Shown here: in pieces, positions 56,684 to 64,000 of the stretch | How the letters are laid out: each line of letters begins with the position of its first letter | How positions within the stretch are numbered: the stretch's first letter is position 1 | Origin: JAEMQF01 sp963791595 | GTDB taxonomy: Bacteria; Pseudomonadota; Gammaproteobacteria; Burkholderiales; Burkholderiaceae_C | Direction: 5' to 3' | Length of the DNA stretch: 64,000 bases | Assembly: GCA_963791595.1 (NCBI GenBank) | Contig: CAWBTF010000006.1 | Location: 1-64,000 of the forward strand | Position numbers and translations under genes: made by a program | Notes under the pieces: generated by a model | Databases searched by the model: none | What the model was told of the DNA's origin: nothing | Seen by the model: only the letters and a program-made list of their open reading frames with translations

Positions 56684-58217
56684 GCAGGGTCTCCGCGGCG
56701 GTCCGGACGGGGATGCAATCGGCATACCCGGCCGAACCGAAGCCGCCGGCCCCACGCCGGCGCGCGCGACGCGCCAAGCCGCCGATGACGCGCAGCCGCT
56801 GGCGCTGCGCGACTCGCTGCGCGGCAAGGGCGCGCTCGCCACCTTTCTGTTGTTCGCCTATCTGGTCGGATCGGCCTGGTACCTGGACAGCGAGCGCGGC
56901 AAGATCCTCGAAGCCGTTGCCGCGCTGGACCTGCTGGCGCGGCACGAGCGCGCGGTGGCGCTGACCGAGGCGAGCGTGAACCGCACGCTGGCCGAAGTCG
57001 ACGTCGGGAGTTTCCGCGCCTCGGCGCCGGACCCGGCGCGCCCGGCGGACGGGGCGCCGGCATTGGCGTCAAGCGTGCACTGGTTCGACGCGCTCGACGA
57101 GTTCGACCCCGGTTACGCCCGCTTGCAACGGGCCCTGGTGCGCGCCTCGCAGGGGCTGGCGGAAAAACCGCTGCAAGACGACTGGATCGCGCTGCGCGAG
57201 ACGCTGGTTCGCACCGCCGACGAGCTGGAAATCCGGCGCGCCACGCTCACCGAACAGCGCGAGGCGATGACGCTCGTCTACCAGCGCCGCTACGACGCGG
57301 TGACGCTCGACCTGCTGTTGCTCGCCGGCGTGGGGCTGGTGCTGTTCGGTTCGGCCGCGGCCTGGTTCTTCGCGCGCCTGGCCGGCGACATCGCCCGCCT
57401 CGAAGCGCATGCGCGGAGAATCGTGCGCGGCACGCGTGGCGTTGCGCTCGAGGTGCGCCGCGCTGACGAGCTTGGCCACCTGATGCGCGCCGTGAACCGC
57501 ATGGCGATCGACCTGGATGAGCGCGAAAAGCAGATCGAGCTCGACAACGAGCGCCGCGCCTACCGCGACAAGATGGCGAGCGTGGGCGCGCTCGCCGCCG
57601 GCATCGCGCACGAAGTCAACAACCCGCTGGCGGCGATCGCCGGCGCGGCGCAGGCGTTGCGCGGCGCGGCCGAGCCGATGACGCCGCGGCAGCTCGACGC
57701 GCCCACCGCGCTGATCCTGGCGCAGGCTGAACGCGCCGCGCGCGCGGCGCGCCAGTTGGCCGAGGCCGCCGCGCCCGAAGCTGCCGAGCCCGATTGGATC
57801 GACCTGAACGCCTTGCTGCGCCGCATGATCCATCTCATCGGATACGACCGGCGCTACCGCCAGTTGCGCATCGAAACCTCGCTCGACCTGGGTTTACCCG
57901 CAGTTCGCACCGCGGGCGATGCGCTTCGCCAGGTGCTGATGCAGATCGTCTCGGTCGCTTGCGACGCGCTCGTGGCGGCTGGCCAGTCCGGCGCGACGCT
58001 GCGCCTGGCCACCGGCAGGAATGGGTCGGAGCCGACGCTGCAGCTGACCTTGCCGCCGGTGCTCGACGTGAACCGCCACGAGTTGCAGCGAACCTTGGCG
58101 ATCTGCCGTGCGATGATCGAAGCGCAGGGTGGCCGGATTGCTCTACATCAAGACGACGCAGCCCTGCTTCGCATTCAATTGAGTCTGCCCGAATGTGCGG
58201 GCGGCGATTCGGGGTAG
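56682..58217 (+). CDS. Membrane sensor kinase with degenerate ATP-binding domain
   Basis: About 511 residues. Two membrane helices (about 48-66 and 240-262) flank a helical periplasmic domain, then HAMP-like sequence (ADELGHLMRAVNRMAIDLDE) and an intact HisKA box (AAGIAHEVNNPLAAIAG). The ATPase region is atypical: the N box reads VLMQIVSVACDALVA with Val for the key Asn, and no D-x-G-x-G is found. Same defects as the kinase at 53338. Start uncertain. It lies three bases upstream of the NtrC-type regulator, so it is its likely signalling partner. Confidence 0.85.
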   Translation: MQGLRGGPDGDAIGIPGRTEAAGPTPARATRQAADDAQPLALRDSLRGKGALATFLLFAYLVGSAWYLDSERGKILEAVAALDLLARHERAVALTEASVNRTLAEVDVGSFRASAPDPARPADGAPALASSVHWFDALDEFDPGYARLQRALVRASQGLAEKPLQDDWIALRETLVRTADELEIRRATLTEQREAMTLVYQRRYDAVTLDLLLLAGVGLVLFGSAAAWFFARLAGDIARLEAHARRIVRGTRGVALEVRRADELGHLMRAVNRMAIDLDEREKQIELDNERRAYRDKMASVGALAAGIAHEVNNPLAAIAGAAQALRGAAEPMTPRQLDAPTALILAQAERAARAARQLAEAAAPEAAEPDWIDLNALLRRMIHLIGYDRRYRQLRIETSLDLGLPAVRTAGDALRQVLMQIVSVACDALVAAGQSGATLRLATGRNGSEPTLQLTLPPVLDVNRHELQRTLAICRAMIEAQGGRIALHQDDAALLRIQLSLPECAGGDSG

Positions 58218-58220
58218 CCG

Positions 58221-59600
58221 ATGTCAGATCTGAACGTTCTGGTCGTCGACGACGAACCGGCGGTTCGCCAGGTGCTGGCCGCCGCGATCGCCAAGGCCGG
58301 CTACGGCGTGGATTCAGCGGCGTCGGCGGCGCAGGCCCTGGCCAAACTCGAGAGCGCGTCGTTCGACGTCGTGCTCAGCGACGTGTTCATGCCGGTGATG
58401 GACGGCATCGAGCTGCTCAAGCAGGCGCGCGCGCGCGGCCACGCCGCGACCTTCATCATGGTCACCGCGTTCGCGTCGGTCGATTCGGCGATCGACGCCA
58501 TCAAGGCCGGCGCCTGGGACTACATCACCAAGCCGGTGCGCAACGAAGAAATCCTGCATCGCCTGCAGCAGATCGATTCGATGCGCGGCCTGCGCGAAGA
58601 AAACCGCGCGCTGCGCAGCCTGGTGCTGGGCGGGGGCGACAAGGCCTTCGCCTTCAATTCGCCCGCGATGCAGGCGGTGGAGCGGCTGGTGAGCCGCGTC
58701 GCGCCGACCGACAGCACGGTGCTCATCACCGGCGAAAGCGGCACCGGCAAGGGCGTCACGGCGCGCCGGCTGCACGAGTTGTCGGCGCGGCGCGACGGGC
58801 CGTTCGTCAGCGTGAACTGCGCGGCGATACCTGAGAACCTGCTCGAGAGCGAGCTGTTCGGCCACACCAAGGGCGCCTTCACGAGCGCCGACCGGTCGCG
58901 CAAGGGCCTGTTCATGCAGGCCGATCATGGCAGTATCTTCCTCGACGAAATCGGCGAGCTGCCGCTGTCGATGCAGACCAAGCTGCTGCACGTGATCGAG
59001 GCCAAGGAAGTGCGCGCGCTCGGCTCGGAGCAGGTGCGCAAGGTCGACGTGCGCATCATCGCCGCGACCAACCGCGACCTGCCCGCCGCGGTGGCGCAGG
59101 GGCGCTTTCGCGAAGACCTGTTCTTCCGACTGTCGGCGTTCCAGATTCAGATGCCGCCGCTGCGCGAGCGCCGCGCCGACATTCCCGGGCTGCTGCGCCA
59201 CCTGATCGCGCAGCGCATCCTGCCTTCGGGCAGCACGGCCCAGCTCACGCTGGATCCGGAAGCGGAAGACCTGCTGTGCAACTTTTCCTGGCCGGGCAAC
59301 GTGCGCCAGCTCGAGAATGTGTTGCACCGCGCCGCGATCCTGGCCGACGGCGGCTGCATTCGCGTCGCCGACCTGCCGCCCGAGGTGACGCGCAGCGCCG
59401 GCGGCGCGGCCGAGGAGCAGGCCGCGGTCGGCGTGGAGGGCAGCCTGCGCGAGCGCGTGCGGCGCTTCGAGCTGTCGCTGATCCGCCGCGCGATCGACGA
59501 GGCCGACGGCGACCGGCGCTTGGCCGCGCAGCGCCTGGGCATCGGCCTGTCGAGCCTGTACCGCAAGCTCGAAGAAGCTTCCGACGACGCCTTGGTCTGA
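58221..59600 (+). CDS. NtrC-family sigma-54-dependent response regulator
   Basis: 459 residues: receiver (VVDDEPAVR, phospho-Asp in VLSDVFMPVMDG, Lys in YITKPV), AAA+ domain with Walker A GESGTGKG, the sigma-54 contact loop GAFTSA (a variant of GAFTGA), Walker B GSIFLDEIGELP and the arginine-finger region, and a Fis-type helix-turn-helix (RRLAAQRLGIGLSSLYRKL). Complete. It activates sigma-54 promoters when phosphorylated. It is the only sigma-54 activator in the window and the best candidate for acting at the -24/-12 sites of the second cytochrome cluster. Confidence 0.93.
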   Translation: MSDLNVLVVDDEPAVRQVLAAAIAKAGYGVDSAASAAQALAKLESASFDVVLSDVFMPVMDGIELLKQARARGHAATFIMVTAFASVDSAIDAIKAGAWDYITKPVRNEEILHRLQQIDSMRGLREENRALRSLVLGGGDKAFAFNSPAMQAVERLVSRVAPTDSTVLITGESGTGKGVTARRLHELSARRDGPFVSVNCAAIPENLLESELFGHTKGAFTSADRSRKGLFMQADHGSIFLDEIGELPLSMQTKLLHVIEAKEVRALGSEQVRKVDVRIIAATNRDLPAAVAQGRFREDLFFRLSAFQIQMPPLRERRADIPGLLRHLIAQRILPSGSTAQLTLDPEAEDLLCNFSWPGNVRQLENVLHRAAILADGGCIRVADLPPEVTRSAGGAAEEQAAVGVEGSLRERVRRFELSLIRRAIDEADGDRRLAAQRLGIGLSSLYRKLEEASDDALV

Positions 59601-59679
59601 TGGCAGCAGACTTGCCGCGCGCGGGCCGTCCGCCGCGTGCGGCGGATGCAGGGGCGCCACACGCCACGTACATGCCCTC

Positions 59680-59695
59680 TGGCATGGAAATCGCA
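59680..59695 (+). promoter_or_regulatory. Candidate sigma-54 promoter ahead of Sel1-cytochrome gene
   Basis: TGGCATG-N4-TCGCA, 14 of 16 consensus positions, about 45-60 bases before the start at 59738, in the gap directly after the NtrC-type gene. Confidence 0.4.
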
Positions 59696-59737
59696 CACCT
59701 TCGGCCTGGGTTCACGCTCGGGCGGAGGGACGAGGCG

Positions 59738-60721
59738 ATGGTTGCAGCGTGGCGCCGCGGCGCGTTGAGGATGGCGATGCTGGTGTCGATGCTGCTGTTC
59801 GGCGCCGCGGCCGGCGCGGCGCCGGCCGACGACCACGAGCGCGGCCTGCAGGCCTACCGGCGCGGTGACGTGGTCACGGCGATGGCGGCGCTGCGCGGCC
59901 CGGCGCAGGCCGGCCACGCGCCGTCGCAGTCGCTGCTGGCGTTCATTCTGGACCGCGCCGACTACCGCGACGAGGCCGCCCGGCTGTACCGCGACGCCGC
60001 CGCGCAAGACGACGCCGAAGGCCACGCCGGTCTGGCCAGCCTGTACCTCACCGGCCGCGGCGTTGCCAAAGATGAGAAGCTGGCGCTGCGGCATTTCTCA
60101 AAAGCGGCGGAGCTGGGGCACGCCGCGTCGGTCGATATGCTGGCCGACGCCTACCTGAAGAAGCAATTCGGGCTCGATGCCGACGGCCCGGACGCCGCCG
60201 GCGCAGTGAGCGCCTGGCGCCGCGCCGCGGCGCAGGGCCATCTCGCCTCGGCCCAGGCGCTGGCTTTGGCCTACCGAGTCGGCCGCCACGGCGTGGCCGT
60301 TGACGCGGTGCAGGCCGCATCCTGGCAGGCACGCGCCGACGAGCTGCGCAAGCAGCAGCAGGCGGCGGCGCCTGCGGCGAGGGTGCCAAATGAGGGGCGG
60401 CGCGCGAGCCCGCCTGGATCGATGGGTCGGCCGTGCCGGGCTTTGTGCCTCGCTCTGGGCGGGCCCGCCGCCTCGCTTGCCGGAGACGCCCTCGCCGGGG
60501 CTGACCTCTACCGGCGCCACTGCGCCTCCTGCCACGGCGCGGACGGCCGGCCGGTGCTGCCGGCGGCGCCGGATTTGTCGCGCCCCACCGCCTTGCTCAA
60601 GCCTGACCTGGCGCTGCTCGGCACGATCCGCGGCGGGCGCGGTGCGATGCCGGCGTACGCCGGGCAATTGCGCGACCGCGAAATCCTCGACATCGTGACC
60701 CACCTGAGAACGCTGCGATGA
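59738..60721 (+). CDS. Sel1-repeat protein joined to a cytochrome c domain
   Basis: One continuous frame encodes a signal peptide (MLVSMLLFGAAAGAAPA), Sel1 repeats (AGHAPSQSLLAFILDRADY, EGHAGLASLYLTGRGVA, GHAASVDMLADAYLKK) and, after a join near 60390-60430, a monoheme cytochrome c (CASCHGADGRPV, Met in RGAMPAYAGQL) ending ILDIVTHLRTLR. An ATGA at 60392-60395 in another frame, and MGRPCRALCLALGG at 60422 resembling a signal peptide, suggest that two separate genes may have been the original state. Followed by a coupled propeller gene. Confidence 0.72.
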   Translation: MVAAWRRGALRMAMLVSMLLFGAAAGAAPADDHERGLQAYRRGDVVTAMAALRGPAQAGHAPSQSLLAFILDRADYRDEAARLYRDAAAQDDAEGHAGLASLYLTGRGVAKDEKLALRHFSKAAELGHAASVDMLADAYLKKQFGLDADGPDAAGAVSAWRRAAAQGHLASAQALALAYRVGRHGVAVDAVQAASWQARADELRKQQQAAAPAARVPNEGRRASPPGSMGRPCRALCLALGGPAASLAGDALAGADLYRRHCASCHGADGRPVLPAAPDLSRPTALLKPDLALLGTIRGGRGAMPAYAGQLRDREILDIVTHLRTLR

Positions 60722-61788
60722 AAGCGCCGCGGCACACGCGTCTCGGGTTCCAATTCGCCCTGGGGATCAGCCTGGGCATCGCGCTCGGCCCGGCGGCGCC
60801 GGCCCACGCGCAGCGCATCAAGGACGTGTTCGAAGTCGGCCCATCGGTCTACGTGCGCGCGCTGACCGTCGAACCCGCGCGCGGCGCGCTGTGGGTGGGC
60901 ACGTCGGCGGGGGTGCACGAAGTCGACCTGGGCAACGCCAAGGTCCGCAACACCTTCACGCGCAAGGAGGGCCTGGCCAACGAATACGTGTTCGCGGTGG
61001 GCATCGACCGCGACGGCCACAAGTGGTTCGGCACCAACGCCGGCGGCGCGTCGCGCTACAAGGACGGCCGCTGGAAGACCTTCTTTCCGATGCACGGCCT
61101 GGCCGACTACTGGATCTATTCGTTCGCGCAGCAGCGCAACGGCGACTTCTGGATCGGCACCTGGGCCGGCGTGAACAAGCTCGATGCGAAGAGCGGCAAG
61201 TTCAGCACCTACGTCAAGGAGCTGGTCAACGAGTGGGTCTACGGCATCGCGGTGGACGCGCTCGACCGCGTCTGGTTCGGCACCGAAGGGGGGGTGTCGA
61301 TGTTCGACGGCAAGCAGTGGCGAGCGTGGACGCACGCCGACGGCCTGGGCGCGCCGAACAACGACAAGCTGCCGTTCTCCGCGAACACGGGGCTGGGCAC
61401 ACGCACCCGGCACGACTTGTCGGTGGGCGCCGAAGGCCCGGCGACCTACAACCCGAACTACGTGTTTTCGATCCTCGCCGCGGCCGACGGCAGCATCTGG
61501 GCCGGCACCTGGGGCGCGGGCGCGTCGCGCTGGGACGGCAAGGCCTGGACCAACTTCACCGCGCAGGACGGGCTGGCCGGCAACATCGTCTACAGCATCG
61601 CGCAGGGGCGCGACGGTGCGCTCTGGTTCGGCACCAACCAGGGCGTGTCGCGCTGGGACGGCAAGGCGTTCAAGAACCTGGGCGTCGCCGACGGTCTGCT
61701 CGAACGCAATGTTTACGCGCTGGCGGTCGCGCCGGGTGGGGATGTGTGGGCCGGCACGAAGCGCGGCGTCGCACGCATCGTGAATTGA
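60718..61788 (+). CDS. Stand-alone two-component-type beta-propeller (Reg_prop) protein
   Basis: 356 residues: signal peptide (to about 31, APAHA), then Reg_prop repeats each with a W-x-G-T-x-x-G core (ALWVGTSAGVHEVD, HKWFGTNAGGASRYK, DFWIGTWAGVNKLD, LWFGTNQGVSRWD). Such propellers are normally the periplasmic sensor part of hybrid kinases; here no kinase domain is attached. The start overlaps the upstream stop (ATGA). It may bind the downstream kinase or a cytochrome complex. Confidence 0.88.
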   Translation: MKAPRHTRLGFQFALGISLGIALGPAAPAHAQRIKDVFEVGPSVYVRALTVEPARGALWVGTSAGVHEVDLGNAKVRNTFTRKEGLANEYVFAVGIDRDGHKWFGTNAGGASRYKDGRWKTFFPMHGLADYWIYSFAQQRNGDFWIGTWAGVNKLDAKSGKFSTYVKELVNEWVYGIAVDALDRVWFGTEGGVSMFDGKQWRAWTHADGLGAPNNDKLPFSANTGLGTRTRHDLSVGAEGPATYNPNYVFSILAAADGSIWAGTWGAGASRWDGKAWTNFTAQDGLAGNIVYSIAQGRDGALWFGTNQGVSRWDGKAFKNLGVADGLLERNVYALAVAPGGDVWAGTKRGVARIVN

Positions 61789-61810
61789 TCGTCAGGAAGC
61801 GGGAGCAAAC

Positions 61811-63058
61811 ATGGCCATCAACTTCACCGCCGTCGGCCTGGGCGCGATCGCGCTGGGCGCCGCGCTCGCCGGCGCGTACCAGCTCGGCCGTGGCAGCTCG
61901 GCGAACTCGGCATCCAGCGTCGGCTTGCAGACCGCGCAGGCACCTGCGGCACAGACCCCCGCCGCGGCAGCGCCGCCGATCCCCGGCCACCCGGCGATTC
62001 CACCGCCGCAGCGCGAAGGCAAGGTCGGCTCCGACCCGGCGCAGAAGTTCACGCACTTTCGCGTCGGCAACAAGAACGTGAAGCGCATCTTTGCCGACGG
62101 CGACACGGTGTGGGTCGGCACCTCGGGCGGCGTGGTGCGCTACGACACGCGCAGCGACGACTACAAGCTGTTCGACGTGAAGAGCGGGCTGCTCTCCAAC
62201 GGCGTGTTCTACGTGGGCAAGCTCGACGGGCGCGTCGTGCTCGGCACCTACGGCGGGGGCATGTCGCTGCTCGACGCCAAGACCGAAAAATGGGACACCT
62301 ACAACATCCCCGAAGGCCTGGGCGACGCCTTCGTCTACGACGTGCTCAAGACCCGCAACGGCGATGTCTGGATCGCCACCTGGTCGGGCGTGAACCGGGT
62401 GCGCGGCGGCAACCTGAAAGACCGCTCCCAGTGGGAACTGCACACGGTACAGAGCACGCAGGGCGGCCTGCCCAACGACTGGGTTTACGGCCTGGCCGAA
62501 GGCAAGGACGGCGAGGTCTGGCTCGGCACCGAAGGGGGCCTCGCGCGCCTCAAGGACGGCCGTTGGGAAAACTGGAACCACGCCAAGGGGCTGGGCGCGC
62601 CGTACGAGCGCGTGAAGAACGCGATCGACTTCAAGAACGACCCGGCCAAGGTGTCGGAGCACCACGCCAAGCAGAAAGAAGAGATGGGCCTCAGCAAGGT
62701 CGAGGTCGCTTACAACCCGAACTACATCGTCTCGCTCGCGGTCGACCGCGACGGCGTGGTCTGGGCCGGCACCTGGGGCGGTGGGCTGTCGCGCTTCGAC
62801 GGCCAGAAGTGGACCCAGTACACGGTGGCCGAAGGACTGCCCGGCAACCATGTGTTCATGCTGCACGTCGACCCGAAAGGCGTGCTCTGGATCGGCACCA
62901 ACAATGGCCTGGCGAAGTTTCGCGAGGGCGGCGGCTTCCAGGTGCTGACGACGCACGACGGCCTGTTCAACAACGCGGTTTTCTCGATGGCGACGGCACG
63001 CGACGGCACGCTGTGGGTCGGCAGCTTCGGCGGCGTGGCACGCATCAAGCCGTCTTGA
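61811..63058 (+). CDS. Stand-alone two-component-type beta-propeller (Reg_prop) protein
   Basis: 415 residues, homologue of the upstream propeller. N-terminal hydrophobic segment (LGAIALGAALAGAYQLG) that looks like a membrane anchor, a Pro/Ala linker, then seven or so Reg_prop blades (TVWVGTSGGVVRYD, EVWLGTEGGLARLKDG, VLWIGTNNGLAKF, TLWVGSFGGVARIKP). Probably faces the periplasm. Upstream ribosome binding site GGAAGCGGGAG. The tandem copies differ in anchoring: one secreted, one membrane-held. Confidence 0.88.
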   Translation: MAINFTAVGLGAIALGAALAGAYQLGRGSSANSASSVGLQTAQAPAAQTPAAAAPPIPGHPAIPPPQREGKVGSDPAQKFTHFRVGNKNVKRIFADGDTVWVGTSGGVVRYDTRSDDYKLFDVKSGLLSNGVFYVGKLDGRVVLGTYGGGMSLLDAKTEKWDTYNIPEGLGDAFVYDVLKTRNGDVWIATWSGVNRVRGGNLKDRSQWELHTVQSTQGGLPNDWVYGLAEGKDGEVWLGTEGGLARLKDGRWENWNHAKGLGAPYERVKNAIDFKNDPAKVSEHHAKQKEEMGLSKVEVAYNPNYIVSLAVDRDGVVWAGTWGGGLSRFDGQKWTQYTVAEGLPGNHVFMLHVDPKGVLWIGTNNGLAKFREGGGFQVLTTHDGLFNNAVFSMATARDGTLWVGSFGGVARIKPS

Positions 63059-63076
63059 GCGGCAGCGGCTTGCACG

Positions 63077-64000
63077 ATGGACTGGCCGATCAAGCCCTCG
63101 CTGTCGCACGGCCTGGAGCCCGAGCACGCCGCTCACCTGCTCGAGCGGCTGCTGGCAATCGCGGATGACGCGGTGATCGTCGCCGACGCGCAGCAGCGCA
63201 TCGTGCTCTTCAACGAAGGCGCCGAGCGCTGCTTCGGCTACCGCGCCGCAGAAGTGCTGGGCCAGCCGCTGGACCTGCTGATTCCGCCGGCGCACCGCGA
63301 ACGCCACGCCGGCCACATGCAGGCGTTTTCCACATCGCCGCTCGCGGCGCGGCGCATGGGCGAGCGGCAGCGACCTGCAGGGCCTGCGCGCCGACGCGCA
63401 CGCTGTTCGACGCGGAAGCATCGATCTCGCACGTCGAACTCGACGGCCGCACCTATTTCACCGCGATCCTGCGCGACGTGAGCGAAGCGCGCCGCGCCGA
63501 GCGCGCACTCGCGGCGAGCGAAGCGCGCTTTCGTGGCCTGGCGACGGCCGCGCCGGTGGGCATCTTCCAGACCGATGCGGCAGGAGCCTGCACCTATGTG
63601 AATCAGCGCTGGTGCGAAATCGCCGGCATGTCCGCCGATGAAGCCGCCGGCCAGGGCTGGCTGCGCGCGCTGCACCCGGCGGACCGCGCTGCCGTCTGCG
63701 ACGCCTGGCGCGACGCGGTGGCGGCGCGGCGCGGCTTCCAGATGCGCTACCGTTTCCTGCGCCCGGACGGCAGCGAAAGCTGGGTGATGGGCAACGCGGT
63801 CGCGAGCCACGGCGACAGCCACGCGCACGCCGATGCCCAGGCCCATGCCGACGCCGGCTACATCGGCACCGTGACCGACATCACCGAGACCCACCACCAG
63901 GCGCTCGCGCTGGAACGCGCGAAGTCGGAAGCCGAGGCTGCGGCGCGTGCGAAGAGCCTGTTCCTGGCCAACATGAGCCACGAAATCCGCACGCCGCTGA
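63077..64000 (+). CDS. PAS-domain sensor histidine kinase, 3' end outside window
   Basis: Partial, at least 308 residues. First PAS (about 20-130; ADDAVIVADAQQRIVLFNEG), second PAS/PAC (about 150-265; GIFQTDAAGACTYVNQRW), then the start of HisKA (LFLANMSHEIRTPL), where the window ends. Two single-base insertions near 63378 and 63409 break the frame; removing them gives GER-SDLQGLRAD-GTLFDAEASISHVELDG. No membrane segment so far. It could be the phosphate donor for the NtrC-type regulator, since its own box is intact, but the ATPase domain is not visible. Confidence 0.82.

Overview
The window reads as one chromosomal segment of a GC-rich betaproteobacterium, probably of the Burkholderiales. 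The basis is base composition, the class I PHB synthase, perfect FNR-type boxes, betaproteobacterial-style Crp/Fnr, Usp and BON genes, and a CymA-MtrCAB type cytochrome locus. No tRNA, rRNA, phage, IS or CRISPR array was recognised. Many genes carry single-base frameshifts. They are densest at 21-27 kb, and most of those I could resolve are one extra base, so some are probably sequence errors.
Region 1 (1-19.5 kb) looks like an oxygen-limitation and stress block. It holds three Crp/Fnr regulators, PHA synthase, a hemerythrin, two small cytochromes c, three universal stress proteins, a DksA/TraR-like protein, two two-component systems, a stand-alone GroEL and a BON protein. FNR-type palindromes (TTGAT-N4-ATCAA and variants) occur in most of the promoter gaps. 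Three enzymes here have lost key residues: an arginine-deiminase-like protein, a dienelactone-hydrolase-like protein, and GroEL (Asp52 replaced by Ser).
Region 2 (19.5-29.2 kb) starts with a candidate structured RNA and two FNR boxes. Then come a small cytochrome c, a tetraheme NapC/CymA-type quinol dehydrogenase, a decaheme OmcA/MtrC-type lipoprotein, a helix-hairpin-helix protein, a decaheme MtrA and an MtrB barrel. This is a complete inner-membrane to cell-surface electron conduit, but the mtrC-mtrB part is heavily frameshifted. It ends in a scar of truncated genes.
Region 3 (29.3-51.8 kb) is a second, less familiar extracytoplasmic electron-transfer cluster. It contains three doubled-CXXCH cytochromes of one family (5, 4 and 11 hemes), four beta-propeller proteins, a parvulin isomerase, a large outer-membrane barrel, two cytochromes c on the opposite strand, and a run of overlapping genes in which triheme c7 proteins and two unknown helical proteins are arranged as A-B-C-C'-B'-A'. 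System II cytochrome c maturation genes (ResB, CcsA), a TPR protein and a DsbE-like thioredoxin flank it. Good sigma-54 type -24/-12 sequences precede several of its units, including a back-to-back pair at 34.1 kb.
Region 4 (51.8-64 kb) carries regulatory and accessory genes: a DUF5666 lipoprotein, a CcmI-like protein, two membrane kinases with degenerate ATP-binding domains, an NtrC-type sigma-54 activator, Sel1 proteins (one joined to a cytochrome c), two stand-alone sensor-type propellers, and a PAS hybrid kinase cut by the window end. A plausible reading is that FNR-type regulators drive the Mtr conduit under oxygen limitation, while the NtrC-type activator drives the second conduit.
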